Source: Synechococcus sp. 1G10 (GTDB lineage Bacteria; Cyanobacteriota; Cyanobacteriia; PCC-6307; Cyanobiaceae). Taken from it: 64,000 nucleotides of DNA. Positions 1 to 10,109 of the stretch are shown here, one piece after another. The notes under the pieces were generated by a model that did no database searches, was not told the DNA's origin, and was given only the letters and a program-made list of their open reading frames with translations. Both the position numbers and the translations under genes were made by a program. Every line of letters starts with the position of its first letter. The stretch's first letter is position 1. The DNA is taken from contig NZ_NQKW01000007.1 of assembly GCF_002252625.1 (NCBI RefSeq), forward strand, positions 1 to 64,000, given 5' to 3'.

Positions 1-218
1 TTGGCGTGAGCACGATGGCCTTCAACCTGAACGGTTTCAACTTCAACCAGTCGATCCTCGATGGCCAAGGCCGCGTGATCAACACCTGGGCTGATGTACT
101 GAACCGCGCTGGTCTGGGTATGGAAGTGATGCACGAGCGCAATGCTCACAACTTCCCGCTTGACCTGGCATCTGCAGAAGCCACCCCTGTGGCACTGACC
201 GCCCCTGCAATCGGCTGA
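1..218 (+). CDS. psbA: Photosystem II D1 protein, 3' end (partial)
   Basis: The window opens inside psbA. The reading frame enters at base 3 and gives the last 71 residues of D1, the reaction-centre subunit that carries ligands of the Mn4Ca cluster. The C-terminal stretch with [13 protein letters not shown] is diagnostic: it contains the His, Asp and terminal Ala that bind the cluster. After that Ala comes a 15-residue extension ([15 protein letters not shown]) that CtpA removes during maturation. The 5' part lies outside the window, so the D1 isoform cannot be typed. A terminator follows about 55 bp downstream. Confidence 0.98.
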   Translation, partial: GVSTMAFNLNGFNFNQSILDGQGRVINTWADVLNRAGLGMEVMHERNAHNFPLDLASAEATPVALTAPAIG

Positions 219-272
219 TGCAAGCGGTGGGTCATTCGTGGCCCACCACCTGCTTCAATGCATCGATAGCAA

Positions 273-305
273 ATGAAGCCTCCGCCTTGGCGGGGGCTTT
301 TTTTA
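273..305 (+). terminator. Rho-independent terminator of psbA
   Basis: An AGCCTCCGCC arm pairs with GGCGGGGGCT across a TT loop and is followed at once by a run of T. It sits about 55 bp after the psbA stop, as expected for this strongly expressed monocistronic gene. Confidence 0.88.
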
Positions 306-538
306 TGGCTAAAACCATAAGCTGCAGGACCAATCAACTCCTGGACACATCATGTATAGGGCAAACTATCTACAGCGCAAATCATTCACAGAACAGCCAC
401 TAGGAGCTGCAGAAGCCACTCCTGTGATCAGAAACCTGCAGTGACGATCTCTGCCAGCCTCGGCAACAACCTGTGTCACCCTGAGCTGGGACCTGGAAAC
501 CTGCTTACAGTCAAAACGGCTGTACCGGATTCGATTCT
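306..538. other. Intergenic spacer with a short echo of the psbA tail
   Basis: I see no gene here. Bases 407-426 repeat bases 172-191, the codons just after the D1 cleavage site, with 19 of 20 identical. This suggests a relic of a second psbA copy. The 3' half must hold the promoter of devBCA, but I cannot place it with confidence. Confidence 0.5.
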
Positions 539-1771
539 TTGAGGGTCCGACCCGCACGTCCAGATGCCGCCCGTCGCGGCATACCCCACGCCCATCGCCA
601 GCTGCGGCGGGGCCAATCTCCAGGGGGTCTGGCGATCGTTCTGATCGGACTGTCATTGATCGGGGTGGGAGCAACCCTGCTGGGCTGCCAGCCGAAATCA
701 AGCGAACCGCCCCCCGTCGCCGCTGCTCGGCGCGTATCCGCCTTGGGGCGCATCGAGCCGGAAACCAAGATCCGCAAAGTGGCTGTGTCGAGCTCTCTGA
801 GCGGCGACCGCATCGAAGAGATCCTGGTGCAGGAGGACACCTGGGTGACGCGGGGAACACCCCTGGCCCGGCTGAACAGCTACGGCACCCTCAAGGCGTC
901 CTACGACGAGGCCAACGAGAACGTGGCCGTGGCCCAGAGCAAGCTGGCCCAGGTGAAGGCCGGTGCCAAGCAGGGGGAGATCCGCGCGCAGGAGTTCAAC
1001 GTGCAGAGCCTGGAGCGCAAACTGGCCGCCCAGAAGCTCGCCCAGGACCAGGCTGTCAATGCCGCCCGTGCCAAGGCCACCGAGGCACGGATTGAACAGC
1101 AGCGCTACGACAACCTCTATGCAAATGGTGGCGTATCCGCGCTCGAGCGAGACCGCTACCGCACCCGCGCTGAAACCAGTGCTGCCGATCTGGCCAAGGC
1201 GATCGAAACCCGCGACGGCACCCTGCTCACCCTTCGCTCCGACATCGAGAGCGCCAGGCAGACCCTGGAACAGATCAAGGAGGTGCGCCCCGAAGACATC
1301 ACCACCGCCAACAATGAACTACGCAAGGCGGTAGCCGCCCGCGACCGAGCCCGCCAGGAATTCGAGTTCGCCACGGTGCTGGCACCCCAGAACGGACGCA
1401 TCCTCAAGATCATCGCCAGGCCAGGCGACAAGGTGAGCGACGAGGGCATCCTCGAGATGGCAGACACCAGCCGCATGGTCGTGACGGCAGAGGTCTATCA
1501 GACCGACATGCGCATGATCGGCATGGGCCAGGGCGCCACCATCACCGCCGATGGCATCGAAGGCAGCCTCAAGGGCAAGGTGTACCAGGTGATTCCCCAG
1601 GTGCAGAAGCAGACCATCTTCGCCGGGGAGCCTGGTGAGAATCAGGACCAGCGGGTGTTCGAGGTGAAGCTGCAGCTCCAGCTCAATGAATCACAGCAGA
1701 AACGGATCGGCTACGCCTCCAATCTCCAGGTGAACGTGGTATTCGACCCCAAGCCGGCACCGGCACCATGA
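539..1771 (+). CDS. devB: DevB-type membrane fusion protein of an ABC exporter
   Basis: Periplasmic adaptor (HlyD-like membrane fusion protein, 410 aa from a TTG start) for the ABC exporter encoded by the next two genes. A hydrophobic segment at about residues 31-49 ends in LLGC, a lipobox, so it is probably a lipoprotein anchored at Cys50. A biotinyl-lipoyl-like half (about 65-105), a long Ala/Glu/Arg-rich coiled coil (about 110-265) and the second lipoyl half plus beta-barrel (about 270-400) follow. DevBCA systems export glycolipids or related compounds in filamentous cyanobacteria; the substrate in a unicellular strain is unknown. It overlaps devC by 4 bp (ATGA). The start is uncertain because no ATG lies near the N-terminus. 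Confidence 0.88.
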   Translation: MRVRPARPDAARRGIPHAHRQLRRGQSPGGLAIVLIGLSLIGVGATLLGCQPKSSEPPPVAAARRVSALGRIEPETKIRKVAVSSSLSGDRIEEILVQEDTWVTRGTPLARLNSYGTLKASYDEANENVAVAQSKLAQVKAGAKQGEIRAQEFNVQSLERKLAAQKLAQDQAVNAARAKATEARIEQQRYDNLYANGGVSALERDRYRTRAETSAADLAKAIETRDGTLLTLRSDIESARQTLEQIKEVRPEDITTANNELRKAVAARDRARQEFEFATVLAPQNGRILKIIARPGDKVSDEGILEMADTSRMVVTAEVYQTDMRMIGMGQGATITADGIEGSLKGKVYQVIPQVQKQTIFAGEPGENQDQRVFEVKLQLQLNESQQKRIGYASNLQVNVVFDPKPAPAP

Positions 1772-2943
1772 TCAGCCCCCTGCGCAAGCTGCTGAAACGC
1801 ACCCCGGTGGCCTGGCTGCAGGTCACCAACAGCCCTGTGAAGATGATGATCGCCCTGGCGGGTGTGAGCTTCTCCAACCTGCTGATGTTCTTTCAACTGG
1901 GGTTGATGGACAGCCTTTACAACAGCCAGCGCAAACCCATCGACCGCCTCCGCGCCGATCTGGTGATGGTGAGTGAGGGCTACAGCAACCTCGGTTCCCT
2001 GCAGGACTTCCAGCGCAGCCGGCTCTATCAGGCCCTTGGGGTTGAAGGGGTGGAGAGCATCTCGCCGCTGCGCATCTCGCGCGGCACCTGGATCACCCCC
2101 GCCACCCGGCAGTCTTACGACATCTACACCTTCGGCGTGGATCTCGCCAAGCCATCCCTCGCCTTTCCCGAACTCGAGAACGATCCTTTCCGTCTGCAGC
2201 CGCTGCGCAACGCGCTCTTCGATCGCAACTCCAAGAAGCAATACGGAGATGTTACCAGCATCTTGAAGCGTGATGGCGTCTATCCACTCGAGATCAACGG
2301 CAAATCGATCCGCATCGTCGACACCTTCTCGATGGGGGCCACCTTCGCGGCCGAGGCCAATCTGATCGTCAGCGAGAACACCTTTCTCTACATGTTCCCC
2401 AAGGCGGATCACCGCATGATCCAACTGGGCCTGATCCGCCTGCGGCCCGGCAGCTCAGCCAGCGCCGTGCAGGCCGCCCTGCAGCCATTGATGACGAAAG
2501 AAGTGAAGGTGCTCACCCGCAATGAACTGGCCGAGCTGGAGGTGAACTACTGGAAGCGCAACTCCTCGGTGGGATTCATCTTCTCCCTCGGCGTTCTGGT
2601 GGGCTTCGTGGTGGGCAGCATCATCGTGTACCAGATCCTCTTCGGTGACGTGATGAACAATCTGCCCCAGTACGCCACCCTGAAGGCGATGGGCTACACC
2701 GATTCCTTCGTGATCAGCGTGGTGATCCAGCAGTCGGCCATTCTGGCGGTGATCGGCTTCGTGCCGGGTGTGATTATCTCCATGGGTCTTTACAGCCTGC
2801 TGGCCAACGTCACCAAGCTCACAGTGTTCATGACCCTGAACCGGGCCCTGCAGGTGTTGATTCTCACCTTCGTGATGTGCGTGGGATCCGGCGCCCTGGC
2901 CACCCGCAAACTTGTGGAACTCGATCCAGCCGATGTCTTCTGA
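1768..2943 (+). CDS. devC: DevC-type ABC transporter permease
   Basis: Inner-membrane permease of the DevBCA exporter (391 aa, MacB/FtsX-like topology). It shows one N-terminal membrane segment (about 27-47), a large periplasmic domain, then three C-terminal helices (about 265-290, 310-340, 350-375). It ends LDPADVF, typical of DevC. The ATG overlaps the devB stop by 4 bp and its own end overlaps devA by 11 bp, so the three genes are translationally coupled. Confidence 0.92.
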   Translation: MISPLRKLLKRTPVAWLQVTNSPVKMMIALAGVSFSNLLMFFQLGLMDSLYNSQRKPIDRLRADLVMVSEGYSNLGSLQDFQRSRLYQALGVEGVESISPLRISRGTWITPATRQSYDIYTFGVDLAKPSLAFPELENDPFRLQPLRNALFDRNSKKQYGDVTSILKRDGVYPLEINGKSIRIVDTFSMGATFAAEANLIVSENTFLYMFPKADHRMIQLGLIRLRPGSSASAVQAALQPLMTKEVKVLTRNELAELEVNYWKRNSSVGFIFSLGVLVGFVVGSIIVYQILFGDVMNNLPQYATLKAMGYTDSFVISVVIQQSAILAVIGFVPGVIISMGLYSLLANVTKLTVFMTLNRALQVLILTFVMCVGSGALATRKLVELDPADVF

Positions 2944-3757
2944 ATCCGGATCAGTGCCCACTGGTGAAACAGTGCCCACTGAAGAATCTCTGCCCGCCGG
3001 CGATTCCTTGCCCACCGATGAAACCCTGCCCACCGACGAGCCCGTGATCTCCCTGAAACACGTGAACCACTGGTTCGGCAGCGGCGACAGCCGCAAGCAC
3101 GCCCTCAAGGACATCACTCTCGACATCCAGCCGGGCGAGATCGTGATCTGCACAGGGCCTTCAGGTTCCGGCAAGACCACCCTGCTGACCATGCTGGGAG
3201 GCTTGCGGGCCTGCCAGGACGGCAGCCTGAAGATCCTCGGCGAGGAACTCCATGGAGCCGGCAAGGGGGTCCTGGCGAAGCTGCGCCTCAATGTGGGCTT
3301 CATCTTCCAGGCCCACAACCTGATGATGTTCCTCAACGCCAGGAAGAACGTGCGCCTCTCCCTCGAACTGCACGATCAGTACTACGAGGAAGACATGGAC
3401 AAGCTGGCGGCGGAGATGCTCGAGAAAGTGGGTCTCGGCGACCGGGAAGACTACTTTCCCGCCAATCTCTCCGGCGGCCAGAGGCAGCGGGTGGCGATTG
3501 CCCGGGCCATGGTGGCGCAACCGAAGATCCTGCTCGGCGATGAACCCACCGCGGCTCTCGATAAGGAATCAGGCCGCAATGTGGTGAACCTGATGCGTGA
3601 GATGGCCACCAATCACAAGACCACGATCATCATGGTGACCCACGACAACAAGATTCTCGATGTTGCCGATCGGATCATCATTGTGGATGAGGGTGCCCTG
3701 GCCAGCAAGGAGGCCGAAGCGGCCTTCGTTGGCAGGATGAGGGAAACCGGCAGCTGA
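2933..3757 (+). CDS. devA: DevA-type ABC transporter ATPase
   Basis: ATPase subunit of the DevBCA exporter. It has Walker A GPSGSGKTT, signature LSGGQRQRVAIARA and Walker B ILLGDEPTAALD, plus the switch histidine in MVTHD. The ATG at 2933 (MSSESGS) is preferred; an ATG at 2912 would extend the overlap with devC to 32 bp. Residues about 8-36 are an odd low-complexity run of five repeats of the type (V/L)PT(G/D)E before the ATPase fold starts at VISLKHV. Most DevA proteins lack such a leader, so an internal start is also possible. Confidence 0.92.
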   Translation: MSSESGSVPTGETVPTEESLPAGDSLPTDETLPTDEPVISLKHVNHWFGSGDSRKHALKDITLDIQPGEIVICTGPSGSGKTTLLTMLGGLRACQDGSLKILGEELHGAGKGVLAKLRLNVGFIFQAHNLMMFLNARKNVRLSLELHDQYYEEDMDKLAAEMLEKVGLGDREDYFPANLSGGQRQRVAIARAMVAQPKILLGDEPTAALDKESGRNVVNLMREMATNHKTTIIMVTHDNKILDVADRIIIVDEGALASKEAEAAFVGRMRETGS

Positions 3758-3823
3758 AGCCGATGCCCCACGGCGGTCGAACCGGCAGAACCGCAGTCGG
3801 AGCGTTTCAGTAGGCTCCAGCCC

Positions 3824-4912
3824 ATGGGCAGCAGCTTCGGACACCTGTTTCGGATCACCAGCTTCGGGGAGTCCCACGGCGGTGGTGTCGGTGTGATCGT
3901 CGATGGTTGCCCGCCGCGGCTGGCGCTCGATCTTGAGGCCATTCAGGCGGAGCTCGACCGCAGGAAGCCAGGTCAGAGCAAGATCACCACCCCCCGCAAG
4001 GAAGACGATCGCGTCGAGATCCTCAGCGGCCTGCTGGATGGTGTCACCCTGGGCACGCCGATCGCGATGGTGGTGCGCAACAGGGACCAGCGCCCCGGCG
4101 ACTACAGCGAGATGGCGGTGGCCTTCCGGCCCTCCCACGCCGATGCCACCTACCAGGCGAAATACGGCATCCAGGCCCGCAGTGGCGGCGGCCGTGCCTC
4201 GGCGCGGGAAACCATCGGCCGGGTGGCCGCCGGTGCCATCGCCAAGCAACTGCTGGCCAAGGCCCATGGCACCGAGGTGATCGCCTGGGTGAAGCGGATC
4301 CACACCATCGAGGCCACGATCGATCCAGCCAGCGTGAGCCTCGACGACGTGGAGGCCAACATCGTGCGTTGCCCTGATGCCGCCTGCGCCGAGCTAATGA
4401 TCGAGCGGATCGAGGCGATCGGCCGGGAGGGTGATTCCTGCGGCGGCGTGATCGAGTGCGTGGTTCGCAGGTCGCCGGTGGGTCTGGGCATGCCGGTCTT
4501 CGACAAGCTGGAAGCCGATCTGGCCAAGGCGGTGATGTCGCTGCCGGCAACCAAGGGCTTCGAGATCGGCTCGGGCTTCGCCGGCAGCCTGCAGCGGGGC
4601 AGTGAGCACAACGACGCCTTCCTTGCCACAGGCGACGGCAGCCTGCGCACCGCCACCAACAACTCCGGCGGCATCCAGGGTGGCATCAGCAACGGCGAGG
4701 ACATCGTGCTGCGGGTGGCCTTCAAACCCACCGCCACGATCCGTAAGGCCCAGCAGACCGTGACCTCCAGCGGCGAGGCCACGGTGCTGGAAGCCAAGGG
4801 ACGCCACGACCCCTGCGTGCTGCCCCGGGCGGTGCCGATGGTGGAAGCGATGGTGGCCCTGGTGCTGGCCGACCACCTGCTGCGTCAGCAGGCTCAGTGC
4901 AGCCTCTGGTGA
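3824..4912 (+). CDS. aroC: Chorismate synthase
   Basis: Converts 5-enolpyruvylshikimate-3-phosphate to chorismate, the last shared step of aromatic amino-acid, folate and quinone synthesis; it needs reduced FMN. All three family signatures are visible: [19 protein letters not shown] near the N-terminus, the [20 protein letters not shown] stretch near residue 120, and the [16 protein letters not shown] block around 285. The length of 362 aa is normal. Its end overlaps the convergent aldolase gene by 19 bp. Confidence 0.97.
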   Translation: MGSSFGHLFRITSFGESHGGGVGVIVDGCPPRLALDLEAIQAELDRRKPGQSKITTPRKEDDRVEILSGLLDGVTLGTPIAMVVRNRDQRPGDYSEMAVAFRPSHADATYQAKYGIQARSGGGRASARETIGRVAAGAIAKQLLAKAHGTEVIAWVKRIHTIEATIDPASVSLDDVEANIVRCPDAACAELMIERIEAIGREGDSCGGVIECVVRRSPVGLGMPVFDKLEADLAKAVMSLPATKGFEIGSGFAGSLQRGSEHNDAFLATGDGSLRTATNNSGGIQGGISNGEDIVLRVAFKPTATIRKAQQTVTSSGEATVLEAKGRHDPCVLPRAVPMVEAMVALVLADHLLRQQAQCSLW

Positions 4913-5571
4913 AGGGCTGAGGGGTAGCTCGCCACCCAGCCGGCCAGGCGCGGATCCAGGCGGGGGCAGGCTCCCGCTTCGCTTTTGGGCTCGAACAGCG
5001 TGGAGCCCAGGGCCAGGGCATTCACACCCCCCTGGAGCCAGCCGCTGAGGTCGGCGACCTCCAGCCCTCCCGCGGCGATGCAGAAGGGCAAGGGAGCCAG
5101 AGCACCGGACAGCGAGGCCCAGTAACCAGACCCCAGGGTCTTGGCCGGGAAGAGTTTCACGGCCACGCAGCCCAACTCAACCGCCTGCTGCACCTCCGTG
5201 GGCGAGAAGACCCCCGGCACCAGGGTGATGCCCAGCTGGTGGGCTCTCCTCAGCAGGCCTGGATCCAGCACGGGCGAGAACGCGAAGCTGAGGCCGGCCT
5301 GGTCGGCAGCCTCGAGGGCCTGGAGCGTTCGCACCGAAGCCGCCCCGAAACTGATGGCGGGGAAGCGTTGGGCCAGCTCACGGCAGTCGTGGCTCCAGCA
5401 GGGCCATGGACTCCAGGCGATCTCCACATGACGAATCCCGGCCGCGCTCAAGAGCGCGATCCGGGAAACGGCATCAAGGGGACGTATCGGGCGCAGGACC
5501 GCAAGCAGCGGCAGTGCCCGGAGTTCAGCCAGCAGCGACCCGGACTCAGACGTATTCAGCGACCCGCACAT
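4894..5571 (-). CDS. eda: KDPG/KHG-type aldolase (Eda family)
   Basis: 225-aa class I aldolase of the 2-keto-3-deoxy-6-phosphogluconate family, the lower step of the Entner-Doudoroff route or 4-hydroxy-2-oxoglutarate turnover. The Schiff-base lysine is seen in VKLFPA, the catalytic Glu in HVEIAW, and the phosphate-binding Gly-rich loop in CIAAGGL. The usual Thr after the HVEI motif is Ala here, so substrate preference may differ. Its start lies 26 bp inside the ftsH 3' end on the same strand, implying coupling to ftsH. Confidence 0.85.
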   Translation of the reverse strand: MCGSLNTSESGSLLAELRALPLLAVLRPIRPLDAVSRIALLSAAGIRHVEIAWSPWPCWSHDCRELAQRFPAISFGAASVRTLQALEAADQAGLSFAFSPVLDPGLLRRAHQLGITLVPGVFSPTEVQQAVELGCVAVKLFPAKTLGSGYWASLSGALAPLPFCIAAGGLEVADLSGWLQGGVNALALGSTLFEPKSEAGACPRLDPRLAGWVASYPSALHQRLH

Positions 5572-7390
5572 CGCTGCGGATCAGAAGCTCCTGAAGCTCC
5601 TCGGCGTCGACGGTTTCCTTCTCCACAAGCATCTCGGCCAGTTCATCGAGAACCGAGCGGTTCTCGATCAGCACGCGCTTGGCGCGGCGGTAGGCCTCAG
5701 CCACCAGCAGCCCCACCTCCTCATCGATGGTGGCGGCTGTGTCCTCGGAGAAGTCGCGCTCGGCGGCGATGTCGCGGCCGAGGAACATACCCCCCTGGGC
5801 ACGGCCAAGGGCCACGGGACCCAACTTGTCGCTCATGCCGAAGCGGGTGACCATCTGGCGGGCGACGCGGGCCACCTGCTGAAGGTCGTTGGAGGCTCCT
5901 GTGGTGACCTCGTCTTCGCCGTAGACGATCTCCTCAGCCACGCGCCCACCGAGGGCCACAGCCATCTGGTTCTGCAGGTAAGCGCGGGAATAGAGGCCCG
6001 ACTCCATCCGCTCTTCGCTGGGGGTGAAGAACGTGAGACCACCGGCCTGACCGCGGGGAATGATGCTGATCTTCTGGACGGGGTCGTAGTCGGGCATCAG
6101 GGCTCCCACCAGGGCGTGGCCCGATTCGTGATACGCCACCAGCCGCTTGCGCTTCTCGCTCATCACCCGGTCTTTCTTCTCAGGACCGGCCATGACGCGC
6201 TCGATGGCGTCATTGACCTCATCCATCGAGATCTCGGTGAGCTGCCGGCGGGCCGCCAGGATCGCCGCCTCATTGAGCAGGTTAGCGAGATCGGCTCCGG
6301 TGAAACCGGGGGTGCGACGCGCCACCTTGTCGAGATCAACGTCCTTGGCAAGGGTCTTGCCGCGGGCATGGACCCCAAGGATCTGGAAGCGGCCGGCGTA
6401 GTCCGGACGGTCAACCACCACCTGGCGATCGAAGCGACCCGGCCTCATCAGGGCCGAATCCAGCACGTCGGGGCGGTTGGTGGCCGCCACGATGATCACG
6501 CCGGTGTTGCCCTCGAAGCCGTCCATCTCGGTCAGCAGCTGGTTGAGGGTCTGCTCCCTTTCGTCGTTACCGCCGCCGAGGCCAGCGCCGCGCTGACGGC
6601 CAACCGCGTCGATCTCGTCGATGAAGACGATGCAGGGAGCGCTCTTCTTGGCCTGCTCGAACAGGTCACGCACGCGGCTGGCGCCCACACCCACAAACAT
6701 CTCCACGAACTCCGAACCGGCGATCGAGAAGAACGGGACGCCTGCTTCACCGGCCACAGCTTTGGCAAGCAGGGTCTTGCCGGTGCCCGGAGGGCCCACC
6801 AGGAGCACACCCTTGGGAATCTTGGCGCCCACGGCCGTGAAGCGATCGGGATTCTTGAGGAAGTCGACCACCTCGGTGAGCTCGAGCTTGGCGCCCTCAA
6901 TGCCGGCCACATCACCGAAGGTGACCTGGGTCTGGGGTTCCATCTGAACCCGTGCCTTGCTCTTGCCGAAGCTCATGGCGGGGTTGCCGCCGCCCCCCTG
7001 GGCGCGCCGCAACAGGAAGAACAGACCTCCCAGGAGCAGCAGCGGGAAGAGCAAGCTGCCCACGGCCTGCTGCCAGGCGGCCGGCTCCCGGTTGGGCTGA
7101 ACCGCGATGTCGACGTTGTGGTCAGTGAGCAGCTTGAGCAGGTCCTTGTCAGGGGCGAGGTTGACCACGGCCCGGTTGCCGTCGTTCTCAACGACCTGGG
7201 CGGTGCCGCGGTCGGGGGAGATCAGCACGCGGGAGATCTGGTTCTCCTGAACCGCCTCGACGAAATCGCTGTAGCGGAGGCTTCTGGGGGCATTGGCCTG
7301 ATCAGGGCGACCCAGGAAAGCGGACCCCACCGCAATCACCACGATCGCCAGGAGCACATAAAGCCCCGCGTTGCGCCAGCGTTTTTTCAA
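5546..7390 (-). CDS. ftsH: ATP-dependent zinc metalloprotease FtsH
   Basis: Thylakoid or cytoplasmic-membrane AAA protease (614 aa). It has two membrane helices (about 9-26 and 110-127) bracketing a lumenal domain, Walker A GPPGTGKT at 199-206, Walker B FIDEIDA, the second region of homology ATNRPDVLD, and the zinc site HESGH near residue 420. The sequence resembles the FtsH2/FtsH3 group, whose complexes degrade photodamaged D1 during photosystem II repair; assignment to one paralogue is by overall look only. Genes for D1 (psbA) and PsbO lie in the same window. Confidence 0.96.
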   Translation of the reverse strand: MKKRWRNAGLYVLLAIVVIAVGSAFLGRPDQANAPRSLRYSDFVEAVQENQISRVLISPDRGTAQVVENDGNRAVVNLAPDKDLLKLLTDHNVDIAVQPNREPAAWQQAVGSLLFPLLLLGGLFFLLRRAQGGGGNPAMSFGKSKARVQMEPQTQVTFGDVAGIEGAKLELTEVVDFLKNPDRFTAVGAKIPKGVLLVGPPGTGKTLLAKAVAGEAGVPFFSIAGSEFVEMFVGVGASRVRDLFEQAKKSAPCIVFIDEIDAVGRQRGAGLGGGNDEREQTLNQLLTEMDGFEGNTGVIIVAATNRPDVLDSALMRPGRFDRQVVVDRPDYAGRFQILGVHARGKTLAKDVDLDKVARRTPGFTGADLANLLNEAAILAARRQLTEISMDEVNDAIERVMAGPEKKDRVMSEKRKRLVAYHESGHALVGALMPDYDPVQKISIIPRGQAGGLTFFTPSEERMESGLYSRAYLQNQMAVALGGRVAEEIVYGEDEVTTGASNDLQQVARVARQMVTRFGMSDKLGPVALGRAQGGMFLGRDIAAERDFSEDTAATIDEEVGLLVAEAYRRAKRVLIENRSVLDELAEMLVEKETVDAEELQELLIRSDVRVAEYV

Positions 7391-7443
7391 CCTGCGTGCT
7401 CCTGAGAGGGGAAGTAACAGAATGTTAACTGTCGCCGGGACCG

Positions 7444-8616
7444 TCAGGCGGACCGCAGCACCTCCACCACGCTACGAAACGCGAACCACTCCGGGATCTC
7501 CTCACCGCTGCGCAGCATCTGCCGGAACTGGGTTCCGCTCAATTTCTTTACATGCAGCCCCCGCGCCTCGGCATGCTCCGCCGTCACGTAGCCCTCTTCT
7601 TCGGTGTACACCAGGTTGAGTGACGGCACCGTTTCCATGCCCAGCTCCGGCGCGTTGTCGCGGGCGAAGTCCTGGGCGTCGTAGGGGCCGTAGAAATCCT
7701 CACCGCTGAGGGAGCTCTTGCAGCCCGCCATGTCGCGGCCAATGATGAAGTGGGTGCAGCCGTAATTCTTGCGGATGATCATGTGCTGCAGCGCCTCCCT
7801 AGGCCCGGCCATGTGCATGGCGTAGGGCAGGTAGGCCCAGCGGATTCTGGGATTGGCCACCTCCGCCGCCAGGCGCTCATAAGTCTGGAAGCGCACCTCA
7901 CCGGCAATGTCATCTTCCTGGGTGGGACCGCAGGTGGGATGCACCAGCACCACTCCCCCCTCGCTCACGTTCGTGGCATGCAGGGCGCGGGTGAACAGCT
8001 CGTAGTGGGCCCGGTGGATCGGATTGCGGCACTGGAAGGCCACCACGTCCTCGCCATGGGGCAGATCGGCGCGCACCTGGGCCGGGGTGCGGCAGGGAAA
8101 CACCCGCTGGGGCAGTTCCAGGCCCTGGAGAGCACCACCGAGGTAGTAGCGGCCCCGCTCGGTGGCGATCATGCGCACCGCTGGATGCTCCAGGGAGGTG
8201 GTGCCGTAGCAGCCCTTGGCCTCCTTCACCTTGTCAGGTTCCCAGCGGCTCTCCACCGTGAGCACCGCCAGCTCCTGACCCTGATAGGTGAGCAGCAGGC
8301 GCTCGCCCACCTGGATCGTGGCATCGGCGGTGTCAAAGATGATCGGCAGACCGAACAGGAGCCCTGACGTGGTGCGGTTCCCCTTCACCACCGCCTCGTA
8401 GTCCTCCTGGTGCATGAAGCCCAGCAGGGGCGAGAAGCCACCCACCATCAGCAGCTCCACATCGCAGGCGTTGCGGTGACTGCACTCGAGCACCCGATCC
8501 ACGCCAGCCTTCAGCGCCTCACGCTGCTCCGCCGGCACGATCAGATCCACCAGTGAGCCCCCGTGGGGCGGGATCAGACCGGTGCTGGAGCGGCCAGAGG
8601 GAGCGGCGGTGGTCAT
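7444..8616 (-). CDS. sat: Sulfate adenylyltransferase (ATP sulfurylase)
   Basis: Makes adenosine 5'-phosphosulfate from ATP and sulfate, the first step of sulfate assimilation (390 aa from the ATG at 8616; the frame is open further upstream but without family similarity). The nucleotide-binding motif [13 protein letters not shown] and the downstream [12 protein letters not shown] and [10 protein letters not shown] blocks are intact. It is the homo-oligomeric single-domain type with no APS-kinase extension. A 54-bp gap separates its stop from the ftsH start. Confidence 0.96.
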   Translation of the reverse strand: MTTAAPSGRSSTGLIPPHGGSLVDLIVPAEQREALKAGVDRVLECSHRNACDVELLMVGGFSPLLGFMHQEDYEAVVKGNRTTSGLLFGLPIIFDTADATIQVGERLLLTYQGQELAVLTVESRWEPDKVKEAKGCYGTTSLEHPAVRMIATERGRYYLGGALQGLELPQRVFPCRTPAQVRADLPHGEDVVAFQCRNPIHRAHYELFTRALHATNVSEGGVVLVHPTCGPTQEDDIAGEVRFQTYERLAAEVANPRIRWAYLPYAMHMAGPREALQHMIIRKNYGCTHFIIGRDMAGCKSSLSGEDFYGPYDAQDFARDNAPELGMETVPSLNLVYTEEEGYVTAEHAEARGLHVKKLSGTQFRQMLRSGEEIPEWFAFRSVVEVLRSA

Positions 8617-8712
8617 GGGGGGCCAGCGGCAGGTGGAGAAATTGTTCCAGACCGGGCGGCAAGGGCTTGTGGCCGAGGTGGCGTCACTGCGGCGCCTGGA
8701 TGGATCTGCCAC

Positions 8713-8739
8713 AAAAAAAGGCCCCGATTGGGGCCTTTT
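8713..8739. terminator. Bidirectional hairpin terminator between psbO and sat
   Basis: A perfect AAAAGGCCCC / GGGGCCTTTT stem with a GATT loop, flanked by A on one side and T on the other. It lies 75 bp past the psbO stop and 97 bp before the sat start, so it mainly ends psbO transcription. Confidence 0.85.
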
Positions 8740-8813
8740 GAAGCATCTGCACCAGCTGCGCAAGCTGAAGAGACAAAGCAACAGCCAGAGGCCTGAGCCT
8801 GAGGCGGATCGGT

Positions 8814-9647
8814 TCAGACCTGCTCCAGGCGGCCATAGAGCTGGCCGGTGACCTTGACATCGACGACTGCCTTGCTGCCCATGTCGGTGTCGGAAGGCTG
8901 GATCGCTGAGAACACCCCGGCGAACTCACCTGTGGCGCTGTCGACCTTGGTGATCGAGAGGCTCATGGTGCCGGTGCCATCCACATACTGCTTGACGTTC
9001 TCCCTGGTGAGGTCTTCGTCGTCACCGGCAGGCACCAGACCCACAGCACTGCTGTAGCCGGAGGTGAGGCCACGACCCTTGGGATCGAGGAAGTTGCTGG
9101 TGCGGTAGCTGGGGGTGCGGTAGGAACCCTCGAAATCCGTGCTGGGGCTGATCGAGGCACCAACGGCGTTGGCGATCAGCTTCTTGCTGGAGAAGGTGAA
9201 GGGAACTTCCTCACCACCCGGCATCAGAACGGTGATCGGCTGGAAATCGATGCCGCCAAGCTCCTTGAAGGTGAGCTTGTCGCCGTCGATGCTGAGATCG
9301 CCGTAGACCTGATCAAGGCTGGAGGTGTAACGGGTGAGGATCTTGCCCGCCACGAACTGTGCCTCCTGGCGCTTGTTGGCTGGCTCACCCTTCACGAAAA
9401 CTTCGCTGGGGTGGAGGCAGATTTCACGCAGCTGATAACGAACGGACGGATCCAGGGGGATGGAGCCGCGGGCCGAATCGGGAAGGGACGGGCAGTCGTT
9501 GGCCTTGCCGGTGTTGACGATGTCGTCGTAGGTGACATTGGCCCGTTCAACGGCTGTGGCACCGCCGCTGCACGCTGTGACCAGCGTCAGGCAGAGCGCC
9601 AGCACAAGGGCCAGCAGGGGTCGAAAACGCATTGGGAGAAGCCGCAC
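8814..9647 (-). CDS. psbO: Photosystem II manganese-stabilising protein PsbO
   Basis: 33-kDa extrinsic lumenal subunit that stabilises the oxygen-evolving Mn4Ca cluster (277 aa). An N-terminal signal with hydrophobic core ALVLALCLTLVTACSG looks like a lipoprotein-type or Sec signal. The mature protein contains the hallmark TYDDIV, CPSL and EICLHPSEVFVK segments with the disulfide cysteine pair, and the GRGLTSGY loop. ATG at 9632 is an equally good start. It is monocistronic with its own terminator. Confidence 0.97.
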   Translation of the reverse strand: MRLLPMRFRPLLALVLALCLTLVTACSGGATAVERANVTYDDIVNTGKANDCPSLPDSARGSIPLDPSVRYQLREICLHPSEVFVKGEPANKRQEAQFVAGKILTRYTSSLDQVYGDLSIDGDKLTFKELGGIDFQPITVLMPGGEEVPFTFSSKKLIANAVGASISPSTDFEGSYRTPSYRTSNFLDPKGRGLTSGYSSAVGLVPAGDDEDLTRENVKQYVDGTGTMSLSITKVDSATGEFAGVFSAIQPSDTDMGSKAVVDVKVTGQLYGRLEQV

Positions 9648-9767
9648 AAGCAGGGTGAAACCTTGATGGAGGGTGCGCCAACGGCGATCCTACAGATGAA
9701 AAACCCGAGTCCCGATAGCATGTTGCGGCTCTCAACAACCCGTAGGGCGGGACGCGACACGGCAGTC

Positions 9768-10109
9768 ATGACCGAAGGTTTCAACGAGCCGACCGAGGCT
9801 GAGGATCCCCAGCTGGGCGCGGGGAGGCTGCTGCAGGATCTCCACCGGCTGGCCGAAGGGCTCGAAGGGCAGCCCGAAGAGTTGCTGACCCTGCTGCGGG
9901 AGCTGGAAACCCTGCATCGCTCAATTCAGGACGGCGCCTTCCGCCGCAGCCTGCCGGAGGACCGCCAGCAGCTGTTCGGCCTGCTCAGGAACATGGAGCG
10001 CAGCGGCGGCTGGCCCTACATCCCCCGCCTGCAGCTGCGCACCTTCATGGATCTGCTGCAGCGCGACGACCGGCGGGACCTTCACGAGGAGCATCCGCTG
10101 GCAGCGTGA
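9768..10109 (+). CDS. Conserved-looking hypothetical protein, 113 aa
   Basis: Small acidic, helical, soluble protein starting at ATG 9768 (MTEGFNEPTEAEDPQLG) with Leu/Glu-rich segments such as LLTLLRELETLHRSIQDGAF. I do not recognise a family. The frame is open further upstream but codes low-complexity text antisense to psbO, so the ATG is preferred. Its 3' end overlaps the convergent coaBC end by 65 bp. Confidence 0.6.
   Translation: MTEGFNEPTEAEDPQLGAGRLLQDLHRLAEGLEGQPEELLTLLRELETLHRSIQDGAFRRSLPEDRQQLFGLLRNMERSGGWPYIPRLQLRTFMDLLQRDDRRDLHEEHPLAA

Noticed and set aside
6116-7405. 429-codon open frame opposite ftsH
   Set aside because: Antisense shadow of a highly conserved gene.
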